DNA of 64,000 bases from Chitinophagales bacterium (GTDB lineage: Bacteria > Bacteroidota > Bacteroidia > Chitinophagales > JADIYW01), in contig JACJXT010000013.1 of the NCBI GenBank assembly GCA_020636535.1, positions 124,001 to 188,000 on the forward strand. The letters run 5' to 3'. Both the position numbers and the translations under genes were made by a program. Of this stretch, positions 37,386-45,627 are shown in pieces. The notes under the pieces are model-generated. The model was not told where the DNA came from. It did no database searches and saw only the letters and a program-made list of their open reading frames with translations. The stretch's first letter is position 1. Every line of letters begins with the position of its first letter.

Positions 37386-38099
37386 TTAGTTGATAAAGGT
37401 ACCAATATTTTCGCCTTGTAAAACTCTTAATATATTGCCTCTTGTATGAATATCAAAAACGATGATTGGCATATTATTTTCTTTACACAAAGCAAAAGCT
37501 GTTTGGTCCATTACTCTGATGTTTTTCTGCATGACTTCATCAAAAGAAACTTTTTCGTATTTTATTGCATTTGGATCTTTTTTTGGATCGGCAGAATATA
37601 CACCATCTACATTAGTGCCTTTTAAAATGACATCGGCTTCTATTTCGTTGGCTCTAAGTGCAGCTGCTGTATCTGTAGTGAAAAATGGATTACCAGTTCC
37701 TGCTACAATAATAATACATCTTCCTTTTTCGAGATGACGAATGGCTCTTCTTCTAATATATTGTTCGCATACTTGAGATACATCAAGTGCAGACATTAGT
37801 CGAGTGTAAATGCCTTTAGCTTCTAAAGCACCTTGTAATGCCATACCATTGATAACTGTAGCCAACATTCCCATATAATCGCCTTGAGCTCTTTCTATGC
37901 CAATGCTGTCTGCTTGTAAACCACGAAAAATGTTGCCACCACCAACAACAATTCCGACTTGATAACCTGCTTTGATAACGCTTACAATTTCATCGGCAAA
38001 TTGGTTTAAAGTTTCTGGATTGATGCCATGACCTTTTTCGCCCATTAGTGCTTCGCCACTAAGTTTAAGTAAAATTCTTTTGATTGGTTGTTGTGTCAT
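37386..38099 (-). CDS. pyrH: Uridylate kinase
   Basis: 237 residues. An amino-acid-kinase fold enzyme converting UMP to UDP with ATP. Motifs: KLSGEALMG at the N-terminus, VGGGNIFRG (about 53-61), GNPFFTTDTAAALRA (about 135-149) and LKGTNVDGVYSADPK. It lies downstream of tsf as in many bacteria, but a strong terminator sits in the 63-bp gap and the usual ribosome recycling factor gene (frr) does not follow; a phosphatase gene does. Its own promoter was not identified. Confidence 0.95.
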   Translation of the reverse strand: MTQQPIKRILLKLSGEALMGEKGHGINPETLNQFADEIVSVIKAGYQVGIVVGGGNIFRGLQADSIGIERAQGDYMGMLATVINGMALQGALEAKGIYTRLMSALDVSQVCEQYIRRRAIRHLEKGRCIIIVAGTGNPFFTTDTAAALRANEIEADVILKGTNVDGVYSADPKKDPNAIKYEKVSFDEVMQKNIRVMDQTAFALCKENNMPIIVFDIHTRGNILRVLQGENIGTFIN

Positions 38100-38123
38100 T
38101 TTTTTTGGTTTTATAAAAATAGC

Positions 38124-38153
38124 AAAAAAAAAGAGAGCTAAAAAAGCTCTCTT
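38124..38153 (-). terminator. Rho-independent terminator after tsf
   Basis: On the minus strand a 9-bp stem (AAGAGAGCT / AGCTCTCTT) is followed by a run of nine T (complement of 38124-38132). It lies 10 bp past the tsf stop and before pyrH, so it should end most of the ribosomal operon transcript. Confidence 0.9.
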
Positions 38154-38162
38154 TAAAATTTA

Positions 38163-38999
38163 TTACGCTAAAGTAACTCGTTTAAAATCTACGATAGCCA
38201 AATCTTTATCTTCCGACTTTACATATTCATCAACCGTTTGCTTGTTGTTCTTAACAAATGGCTGCGTTAGTAATGTAGCTTCTTTCAACATTTTAGCTAC
38301 AGCACCATCAGCAATTTTATCTAAAATTTGCTCTGGTTTACCTTCTTCTTTTGCTTTTTCTAATGCAATTTGTCTTTCTCTGTCTTTCATTTCATCAGAC
38401 ACACCAGATGCATCTACAGCGATTGGAGCCATAGCCGCAATTTGCATTGCTACATCTTTACCTACAGCAGTGTTAGCATCGTTTAACGCTTTGTTTAACT
38501 CTACTAAAACACCCATTCTGTAACCCATGTGAATATAAGGAACGATGCCTTCGCCTTCCATGAATTCGTATTTTTTTACTTCGATTTTCTCGCCAATCTT
38601 AGCAACAGTATCTAGCAATTTATCTTTGATAGTTACGCCATCTAATTGTTGTTCGTTTAATGCTTCTACCGATTTAATTCTGTTGTTTAAAGCTACATCT
38701 GCAATAGATTTTGCTAAGTTGATGAAGTCTTCGTTTTTAGCAACGAAATCTGTTTCGCTACTTAAGTTTACTGCTACACCAAATTTTCCATCTTCAGTAG
38801 TAATTGCTACTACTACACCTTCGTTAGCTTCTCTTTCTGCTCTGTTAGCTGCAATTTTAGCACCTTTTTTTCTAAGGTAGTCTATAGCTTCTTCAAAATT
38901 TCCGTTTGTTTCTACTAAAGCTTTTTTGCAGTCCATTAAACCTGCACCTGTTTCTTGTCTTAATTTATTTACATCTGCTGCTGTTATTGTAACTGACAT
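38163..38999 (-). CDS. tsf: Elongation factor Ts
   Basis: 278 residues. The N-terminal UBA-like domain has VNKLRQETGAGLMDCKKAL, and the core with SSETDFVAKNEDF binds EF-Tu and releases GDP. Length is normal for Bacteroidota. It is the fourth gene of rplM-rpsI-rpsB-tsf, 27 nt after rpsB, and is followed by a strong terminator. Confidence 0.97.
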   Translation of the reverse strand: MSVTITAADVNKLRQETGAGLMDCKKALVETNGNFEEAIDYLRKKGAKIAANRAEREANEGVVVAITTEDGKFGVAVNLSSETDFVAKNEDFINLAKSIADVALNNRIKSVEALNEQQLDGVTIKDKLLDTVAKIGEKIEVKKYEFMEGEGIVPYIHMGYRMGVLVELNKALNDANTAVGKDVAMQIAAMAPIAVDASGVSDEMKDRERQIALEKAKEEGKPEQILDKIADGAVAKMLKEATLLTQPFVKNNKQTVDEYVKSEDKDLAIVDFKRVTLA

Positions 39000-39026
39000 G
39001 ATGATATTTTTTTGTTTTGATTAAAA

Positions 39027-39785
39027 TTATTCTTCTGTTTTTGTTTCTTCTGGTTTAGCTTTTTCTTCTTGAGCTGATTGCATTGCATCTTTATCTTTTT
39101 TTCTTTCTGCTAAACCGTCTTTAATTTGATCTACGATGTATTGCGTAATTACTTTAATAGATTTTGTAGCATCGTCGTTAGCAGGAATTGGAAAGTCTAC
39201 TAAGTTTGGATCTGCATTTGTATCTACCATTGCAAAAGTTCTTAAACCTAATTTTTTAGCTTCTGCTAGTGCAATATGCTCGTGATTGATATCTACCATA
39301 AACAAAGCAGCTGGAGTTCTTGGTAAGTTTTCGATACCACCTAACACTTTGTCTAATTTTTGTTGTTGACGAGAAAGTATTAATCTTTCTTTTTTAGTGA
39401 TGTTGGTTACATTACCATCAGACAACATTTTTTCTATGTTTTGTTTTTTCTTGATAGATTTTCTGATAGTAACAAAGTTTGTTAGCATACCACCCAACCA
39501 TCTTTCGGTAACAAAAGGCATATTGATTTCTTGTGCTGCTTGAGCTACAATATCTTTAGCTTGTTTTTTTGTAGCCACAAATAAAATTTTTCTACCAGAT
39601 TTTGCAATTGATTTAAGTGCAGCACCAGCTTCTTCTAATTTTTCTTGTGTTCTATTTAAGTCTATAATGTGAATACCTTTTTTCTCCATGAAAATATAAG
39701 GTAACATTTTTGGATTCCATTTCTTTTTAAGGTGACCGAAGTGTACACCTGCATCCAATAGTTCTTGTTGAGATATTTTAGACAT
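39027..39785 (-). CDS. rpsB: Small ribosomal subunit protein S2
   Basis: 252 residues. Typical S2 sequence: LLDAGVHFGHLKKKWNPKM at the start, RWLGGMLTNFVTI and DINHEHIALAEAKKLG in the middle, and a charged Lys/Glu tail. S2 is added late in 30S assembly and is needed for mRNA binding with S1. It is 30 nt downstream of rpsI and 27 nt upstream of tsf in the conserved operon. Confidence 0.97.
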   Translation of the reverse strand: MSKISQQELLDAGVHFGHLKKKWNPKMLPYIFMEKKGIHIIDLNRTQEKLEEAGAALKSIAKSGRKILFVATKKQAKDIVAQAAQEINMPFVTERWLGGMLTNFVTIRKSIKKKQNIEKMLSDGNVTNITKKERLILSRQQQKLDKVLGGIENLPRTPAALFMVDINHEHIALAEAKKLGLRTFAMVDTNADPNLVDFPIPANDDATKSIKVITQYIVDQIKDGLAERKKDKDAMQSAQEEKAKPEETKTEE

Positions 39786-39815
39786 TCTATAATTTTTTTG
39801 AATGATGGATTAATA

Positions 39816-40214
39816 TTATCTTTTACTAAATTGAAAGCTTTTTCTCGCTTTTTTCTGACCAAATTTCTTTCTTTCAACCATTCTTGGATCACGAGTGGTT
39901 AATTTTTCGGCTTTAAGAGCAGGTTTTAATTCTTCATCAATTTTTATTAATGCTCTTGAGATACCTAAAGAAATAGCTTCTGCTTGTCCTTTGATACCAC
40001 CACCTTTTACATTTACTAAGATGTCGTATTTGCCATCTTGTTCTGTAACTGCTAAAGGTCTTAAAGCTCTATCTCTTAAGAATTTTAAATTGATATAGTC
40101 TTCGATATCTTTACCGTTGATGGTAACTTTACCATTACCTGTTTGAAGATAAACTCTTGCAATAGCATTTTTTCTTCTGCCTAAGCCGTTGATTAAATTT
40201 ACTTTATTTGCCAT
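39816..40214 (-). CDS. rpsI: Small ribosomal subunit protein S9
   Basis: 132 residues. NGLGRRKNAIARVYL at the N-terminus and the basic C-terminal tail ending KSFQFSKR, which reaches into the P site, are both present. The tail ends with the conserved Lys-Arg. It starts 1 nt after rplM ends (40216 versus 40214), the standard rplM-rpsI pairing. Confidence 0.97.
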   Translation of the reverse strand: MANKVNLINGLGRRKNAIARVYLQTGNGKVTINGKDIEDYINLKFLRDRALRPLAVTEQDGKYDILVNVKGGGIKGQAEAISLGISRALIKIDEELKPALKAEKLTTRDPRMVERKKFGQKKARKSFQFSKR

Positions 40215-40215
40215 G

Positions 40216-40659
40216 TTATATGTTTAATGGTTGAGGATTTTGTGCTGCATGTGGATGTTCGCTACCTGCATATACACTTAATTTTTTATACATTGCTCTT
40301 CCTAATTTTGTACTAGGCAACATATGTTTAATTGCATTTTCTAAAATAAAAGTTGGTTTTTTGTCTAATGCTTCTTTTGGAGTCATTTCTCTTTGTCCGC
40401 CTGGATACCCTGTATGACGAATATATTTTTTGTCGTATAGTTTATTACCAGTAAATTTTACTTTTTCTGCATTGATAACTACAACGAAATCGCCAGTATC
40501 GATATTAGGTGTGTAAGAAGGTTTGTTTTTTCCTTGTAAGATTTTAGCAATCTCAGAGCTTAGTCTACCTACTGTTTTGTTTTCGGCATCTACCAAGTAC
40601 CATTTTTGTTGTACTTCTCTTGGCGTAACCGTTTTTGTTTTATAACTTAATGCTTTCAC
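40216..40659 (-). CDS. rplM: Large ribosomal subunit protein L13
   Basis: 147 residues, the usual length. WYLVDAENKTVGRLSSEIA, the YIRHTGYPGG block and the AIKHMLPSTKLGRAMYKKL helix are typical. It is the first gene of the ribosomal operon. A TACTTTTG -7 element lies at 40692-40699 (complement), 33 nt before the ATG, leaving a short leader in which I see no obvious autoregulatory hairpin. Confidence 0.97.
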   Translation of the reverse strand: MKALSYKTKTVTPREVQQKWYLVDAENKTVGRLSSEIAKILQGKNKPSYTPNIDTGDFVVVINAEKVKFTGNKLYDKKYIRHTGYPGGQREMTPKEALDKKPTFILENAIKHMLPSTKLGRAMYKKLSVYAGSEHPHAAQNPQPLNI

Positions 40660-40913
40660 TCTAAAAAATTTTAATATTAATTTTTGGACTGCAAAAGTAC
40701 TCTTTTAATTTTGAATATTTATCTGTTTTAATAGAAAATAAAAATTACACCTTTGTAACCTATTGATAATCAGTTTAATTTTGGTGTTAAATTTTTATTA
40801 AGCAGAAAAATGATAAGAAATTCAGCTAAAATACTTCTTCAAAAGATAAAATATTTAGATTTGTTGCCTACAAATTAAAATAATAGGTTTGTTATAATAA
40901 ATATACGAAAGAA

Positions 40914-42779
40914 TTACATTTTTTCAACTGTTTTTTCTATAAATCCATCTTTGCTTTGTAAAACTACTTTGTATGCACCATTGGCTAAGTGGTCTAAATC
41001 TACTTGAATATTATGTAAGCCAGCAGAATTATATCCTAAATTTTTATTGATGACTTGCTTGCCGCCTATATCGTAAACCAATAAATTTACATCTGTTGAT
41101 TGTTTTAAATTGTATTGAATAAACAAGTCATTTTGTACAGGATTTGGATATATACTCAACACAATAAAGTCATTGTTGTTTGGTTTAATACCAGTATTAA
41201 CTTCTTGTAATGGTGTAAAAGGAGCATAGTACATTTTTGGTGCAATTTGTTGAGTTGGTACGGTATCTCTTCTTATCCATCTTGTACCAATGTCTGTATA
41301 ATAACCAGCTTCCCATCTTTGATTTGGATTTAGTTGATCTACTCTTGGAACAGAATAAAAGTCTGCTTGTGCTTGCGTAGGTTCTAAGTTTAATAAACCA
41401 TATCCTTTTTTACTTAAGTCTACATATTTAATATGTGGCAAAATAGTTTTGATGATTTGATATACTGGTGGTAATGGAATTGGAGATGCTGGAGAACTAA
41501 TACTTGTAGTAACAAATTCTACGGCTACGGAACCTTGTCCTGTATTTTTATTATAGTTATTTTGATTATATGGTAAATCCATTGCCCAAGCAGTATGAAT
41601 ATCACCAGTTAATACAATAACATTTTGTATGTTATTATCTAGTATTATATCATACAGTCTTTTTCTTTCTGCTTGATAGCCATCCCATTGGTCGTCGTTT
41701 AATACAATGCCAAACGGATTTAACTGTCCCATCATTACCTGTTGTGCTAAGATTTTCCATGTAGCAGTAGAGTTAATGAGTTCATTTTTTAACCAATTTA
41801 ATTGTTCTGGACCTAGTAAATGTCTAGAAGTATCATTAATTAAATCGCTATTCTGTTTATCTCTATCATACAATCGAGTATCTAACATAAAAACATCAGC
41901 CAAATCGCCATATGATTTTTTACGCCATATCTTATTGATATCATCACTTTCTGGATAGCGAATTGGAATCCATTCATCGTAAGCTACTTGAGCAGCATGT
42001 TTTCTTACATCCCAAGATCCTTCGGTAGATGGCGTATGATTATCGGCACCTGTAGTATAGGAATTGTTGGTTGTTTCATGGTCGTCCCAAACACAAATAA
42101 AAGGAAACTGTTGGTGTAAACGCATCAACGATTTATCTAGTTTATAAGTAGAATGTCTTAAACGATAATCTTCGAGTGTAATGATTTCTTTTTGTGGTTC
42201 TTGGTCAGTTCTAATATCAAACAAATAGCCAGAGTTGTTTTCGTAGATATAATCTCCTAAGTGAAGTACTGCGTCAATGTCATTTCTTTCCCAAATTCTA
42301 TCGTAACCATTAAAATAACCAGACACATAATTAGAACAAGAAACAAAGGCAAATCGCAATTGGTCAACACCACCAACTGGTGCTGTTTTAGTTCGTCCAG
42401 TTAAAGAGTGTTTGCCATCAACAATAAATTCATAGAAATACCACGAGTAAGGTTGTAAACCAGTTACATCTATTTTAACTGTAAAATCTCTTGTACTGTC
42501 TGTTGTAAATGTGCCAGATTGTACTACATTATTAAAAAGTGTATCGGTAGCCATTCGCCAAGTTCCGTTAACAGTTCCAGCCAAATCTTCTGTAGTTACT
42601 CTTGTCCATATAATTACAGCATTTGGAGTTGGATCGCCAGAAGCGACACCATGATAAAATGGAGCTAAAGATTCATCGACAGCAGAACGCAAAGAGTAAG
42701 GTAAGCTAGTGTTTTCTGCTGCTTGAATGATTTGAAATGAAAATACAATACTGACTAAGGTTATGATAACAAATTTCAT
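40914..42779 (-). CDS. PhoD-family alkaline phosphatase with T9SS sorting domain
   Basis: 621 residues. A signal peptide (1-20) is followed by the Fn3-like PhoD N-terminal domain (FYHGVASGDPTPNAVIIWTR) and a metallophosphatase core with SCSNYVSGYFNGYDR, HLGDYIYE, VWDDHET, LDTRLYDRD and LTGDIHTAW. A type A T9SS C-terminal sorting domain of about 75 residues (SIYPNPVQNDLFI to the end) closes the protein. It should be exported to the cell surface or medium and release phosphate from organic esters. The downstream 254 bp before rplM hold no gene. Confidence 0.93.
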   Translation of the reverse strand: MKFVIITLVSIVFSFQIIQAAENTSLPYSLRSAVDESLAPFYHGVASGDPTPNAVIIWTRVTTEDLAGTVNGTWRMATDTLFNNVVQSGTFTTDSTRDFTVKIDVTGLQPYSWYFYEFIVDGKHSLTGRTKTAPVGGVDQLRFAFVSCSNYVSGYFNGYDRIWERNDIDAVLHLGDYIYENNSGYLFDIRTDQEPQKEIITLEDYRLRHSTYKLDKSLMRLHQQFPFICVWDDHETTNNSYTTGADNHTPSTEGSWDVRKHAAQVAYDEWIPIRYPESDDINKIWRKKSYGDLADVFMLDTRLYDRDKQNSDLINDTSRHLLGPEQLNWLKNELINSTATWKILAQQVMMGQLNPFGIVLNDDQWDGYQAERKRLYDIILDNNIQNVIVLTGDIHTAWAMDLPYNQNNYNKNTGQGSVAVEFVTTSISSPASPIPLPPVYQIIKTILPHIKYVDLSKKGYGLLNLEPTQAQADFYSVPRVDQLNPNQRWEAGYYTDIGTRWIRRDTVPTQQIAPKMYYAPFTPLQEVNTGIKPNNNDFIVLSIYPNPVQNDLFIQYNLKQSTDVNLLVYDIGGKQVINKNLGYNSAGLHNIQVDLDHLANGAYKVVLQSKDGFIEKTVEKM

Positions 42780-42899
42780 GTTTCTAAATTTATATCACTA
42801 AAAATAGTTAATTGTTATTAATTATAGAAATACTTACTGCTAATTTTTTGTGTAAATTAGTTGAACTTTGAAATGAAATATGATGTGCTTTTGTTAATC

Positions 42900-42963
42900 T
42901 TACAAACTAAAACTTTCGCCACAAGAGCATATTCTGCTTGCATTCAGATAAAATAAAATTCCT
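42900..42963 (-). pseudogene. Displaced 3'-end fragment of an iscA/hesB-type gene
   Basis: Reads NASRICSCGESFSL and a stop codon in one frame, matching the last residues of the intact gene at 43524-43850 (NASRTCSCGESFSL). The last 30 bp (42900-42929) are identical to 43524-43553, while the bases before them differ at about one position in four. The two copies bracket the DUF1697 gene. The fragment has no start and cannot encode a protein by itself. Confidence 0.8.
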
Positions 42964-42977
42964 TTAATGCTTAGAAA

Positions 42978-43520
42978 TTAATTCATTGTCATTTTTAAGA
43001 GTTGATTGACTGTTTTCCAATTTCTTGTTGTAGCTGTTACTTTTAATTTACTTTCTATAAAACTATTAGTTAGTTTAGAATTGCTGTAACTATCTGGACA
43101 ATATAAATAAAGTGCTTTATCTATTATTTTAAATTGGTCATTTTTTAAATTTATTTGTTTTAGTAGTTCTGTGTATTCAGTTTTTGGTTTTTCTGATAAG
43201 AATGTGATATGAAAGAATGCCAAATCTTTTGATTTATCATTTAAGAAAGGATTTGAGTTAACTATCTTTTCTAACTCTGTTTGTGTTAATGTTATAACAG
43301 GAACATCAAAGCCAAATATTTTTTCAATATTAGTTTTTAAAATTTCACTTATAGCTTGAGTTGTTTTTTCGTTTGCCTGAAAAACAATATTTCCACTTTG
43401 TATATAAGTTTTAATGTTTTCAAATTTTAAGTCAGCACACATTTTTTTTAATGCGTCCATCTTAATAATTCTGTGTCCACTTACATTAATACCTCTTAAA
43501 ATTGAAATATAGGTTTGCAT
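42978..43520 (-). CDS. DUF1697 family protein
   Basis: 180 residues, soluble. The N-terminus YISILRGINVSGHRIIKMD and YIQSGNIVFQ are the signature of DUF1697 proteins, a widely scattered bacterial family with no assigned function that is often gained and lost between strains. Its ATG lies 3 nt after the iscA-type stop codon, and its end is followed by a second partial copy of the iscA 3' end. The gene therefore seems to have arrived as a unit at this site. No recombinase gene is present. Confidence 0.87.
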   Translation of the reverse strand: MQTYISILRGINVSGHRIIKMDALKKMCADLKFENIKTYIQSGNIVFQANEKTTQAISEILKTNIEKIFGFDVPVITLTQTELEKIVNSNPFLNDKSKDLAFFHITFLSEKPKTEYTELLKQINLKNDQFKIIDKALYLYCPDSYSNSKLTNSFIESKLKVTATTRNWKTVNQLLKMTMN

Positions 43521-43523
43521 ACA

Positions 43524-43850
43524 TTACAAACTAAAACTTTCGCCACAAGAGCAAGTTCTACTAGCATTTGGATTGTTAAAATAAAATCCTTTGCCATCTA
43601 ATCCTTCAGAAAAATCTAAAGTAGTACCTAATAAGTATAACAAGCTCTTTGCATCAACTACTAACTTAATGCCTTTGTCTTCAAAAATTTCGTCGCCAAC
43701 TTTATTTTCATTGTCAAACTTCATATCATACGATAAACCACTACAACCACCACTGTTTACAGAAACACGAACAAAATAATCACTAGTCAACTGGTCTTGT
43801 TGCCAAATTTGTTCTACTCTTTTCTTTGCTGTGTCGCTTATAAAAATCAT
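43524..43850 (-). CDS. HesB/IscA/SufA-type iron-sulfur assembly protein
   Basis: 108 residues. The three cluster-binding cysteines are Cys36 (SGGCSGLSYD), Cys100 and Cys102 (CSCGESF), the standard A-type carrier pattern. It should accept Fe-S clusters from a scaffold and pass them to apoproteins; aconitase in this window would be a plausible client, but that is speculation. No suf or isc genes are adjacent. It lies downstream of purE (54-nt gap), and its 3' end has been duplicated around the DUF1697 gene. Confidence 0.92.
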   Translation of the reverse strand: MIFISDTAKKRVEQIWQQDQLTSDYFVRVSVNSGGCSGLSYDMKFDNENKVGDEIFEDKGIKLVVDAKSLLYLLGTTLDFSEGLDGKGFYFNNPNASRTCSCGESFSL

Positions 43851-43904
43851 AACTTATTTATCTTTCTTTTGGTTATAAACAATAATTGGCTACTAAAAGT
43901 TCAA

Positions 43905-44390
43905 TTATGGTTTGAAGTCTTTGTTTTTATCTTCAACCATTTGTTTTAACTGTTCTTTGTATGCTATTATTTTTTGAAGTAGAGTAACATCATGCGTAGC
44001 TAAAATTTGTGCTGCTAATATGCCTGCATTTTTTGCACCATTTATTGCTACAGTAGCTACAGGAACACCTGCTGGCATTTGTGCTATTGATAAAATAGAA
44101 TCTACGCCACTTAAATTACTTGATTTTACAGGCACACCAATTACAGGTAATGGCGAAATTGCTGCAACCATTCCTGGTAAATGAGCAGCACCACCAGCAC
44201 CAGCAATAATGACTTTTGTACCATTTTTATGAGCCGTTGAAGCAAAATCGTACATAGCTTGTGGTGTTCTGTGTGCAGAAATAATACGATAATCGTAAGC
44301 AATACCCAATTCATCTAAAAGTAGAGCAGTTTCACGCATAACGCTATTGTCGCTGTCAGAACCCATTATTATTGCTACTGGTTTATTCAT
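43905..44390 (-). CDS. purE: N5-carboxyaminoimidazole ribonucleotide mutase
   Basis: 161 residues of class I PurE type. IMGSDSDNSVM and SAHRTPQAMYDFA contain the catalytic residues, and AGGAAHLPGMVAA is typical. It rearranges the N5-CAIR made by PurK to CAIR in purine synthesis. Its start overlaps the end of purK by 8 nt, so the two enzymes of the step are translationally coupled. Confidence 0.96.
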   Translation of the reverse strand: MNKPVAIIMGSDSDNSVMRETALLLDELGIAYDYRIISAHRTPQAMYDFASTAHKNGTKVIIAGAGGAAHLPGMVAAISPLPVIGVPVKSSNLSGVDSILSIAQMPAGVPVATVAINGAKNAGILAAQILATHDVTLLQKIIAYKEQLKQMVEDKNKDFKP

Positions 44391-45552
44391 TGATGATTTC
44401 TATTTCGGTTAAAGTTCTTACTTTTTGTGCTAATTCCAAAACTTTTGTTCTATCTGGATGAATTATCGTAATGTGTCCTAACTTTCTGTTTGGTTTACTT
44501 TCTTGTTTTCCGTACAAATGTACATAAACGCCAGTCATGCTATTGAGTGTTTCCCAATGTTTTAATTGGTATGCTCCACTGCCTTTATTCGTTCCTACAA
44601 TATTAATCATAGCACATGGCATAATCATTTCGGTATTGCCTAAAGGCATATCTAACAAAATTCTAATGAGTTGCTCGTATTGCGAAGTATAAAAACCTTC
44701 GATGGTATGATGAGCAGAATTATGTGGTCGTGGTGCAATTTCGTTGACAAGTATGTCATCATCATCTGTTAAAAAAAGTTCTACGGCAAATAAACCTGGA
44801 CTATCAAATGCTTGTACTGCTTGTAGTGCAATTTGTTGTGCTTTCTTCTCAATTGTTGGATTAATATCTGCTGGTGAAACTAAAAAAGCAACTAAATTAC
44901 TGTGCTCATCAAACTCCATTTCTATACAAGGATAGGTTTTGATATTGCCTTTCGTATCTTTTGCTACAATTACAGCTAACTCTTTAGTATAATTGACGAA
45001 AGATTCTACCATTAAAGCACCATCAAACGGAATGCTATTAATATCAGATTTTAATGCATCGATAGAAGTAATAAAAACACCTTTCCCATCGTAACCACCA
45101 GTACAAGTTTTTACAGCTACTTTTTGATGATGTTGTTGTAGATAATCTAAATGTTGTAGTAGTGCTTGTTTATTGTCTACTATTACAAAAGGTGCAGTTG
45201 GTATATTATTTTCTTTATAAAATTGTTTTTGCTTGGATTTATCTTTAATGATATTTAAAACGCTTGGAAAAGGAATTATTTTTTTTCCTTGTTGATGCAA
45301 TGACAATAACTTATTTACATTGATATGCTCAATCTCGAAAGTAAGAATATCAGACTGATTGGCGAGTACTTCGATAGCATTTTCATCGGTAATACTTCCT
45401 ATAATTAATTCGTGAGCATATGGTGCAGCTGAACAATGTGCATCTTGGTCTAATACAATTGTTGGAACTTGCCAAAGCATGGTTTGTTCTAATAACATTT
45501 TACCTAATTGACCACCACCAATAATGCCAATTGTAGGAAATAGTTGTTGCAT
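44383..45552 (-). CDS. purK: N5-carboxyaminoimidazole ribonucleotide synthase
   Basis: 389 residues with an ATP-grasp fold. GIIGGGQLGKMLL at the N-terminus binds the substrate, VKTCTGGYDGKGVF lies in the ATP site and NEIAPRPHNSAHHTIEG is the family signature. It makes N5-CAIR from AIR, bicarbonate and ATP. A TACTTTTG -7 element (complement of 45557-45564) ends 5 nt before the ATG, which predicts a leaderless purKE mRNA. No purine riboswitch is possible in so short a leader. Confidence 0.96.
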   Translation of the reverse strand: MQQLFPTIGIIGGGQLGKMLLEQTMLWQVPTIVLDQDAHCSAAPYAHELIIGSITDENAIEVLANQSDILTFEIEHINVNKLLSLHQQGKKIIPFPSVLNIIKDKSKQKQFYKENNIPTAPFVIVDNKQALLQHLDYLQQHHQKVAVKTCTGGYDGKGVFITSIDALKSDINSIPFDGALMVESFVNYTKELAVIVAKDTKGNIKTYPCIEMEFDEHSNLVAFLVSPADINPTIEKKAQQIALQAVQAFDSPGLFAVELFLTDDDDILVNEIAPRPHNSAHHTIEGFYTSQYEQLIRILLDMPLGNTEMIMPCAMINIVGTNKGSGAYQLKHWETLNSMTGVYVHLYGKQESKPNRKLGHITIIHPDRTKVLELAQKVRTLTEIEIINE

Positions 45553-45627
45553 GGTGCAAAAGTAAAAAATAGATACTTATTTTCTTTCTAATATACTTAT
45601 TTGTTTAAAAAACAAAACAAGCTTTTA

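Noticed and set aside
39662..39892. Frame bridging the rpsI end and the rpsB start
   Set aside because: It overlaps two certain ribosomal genes in another frame and is basic only because of them.
40660..40913. Ribosomal-protein leader structure before rplM
   Set aside because: I could not find a convincing conserved stem or terminator in the short leader after the predicted start. Only a -7 element is supported.
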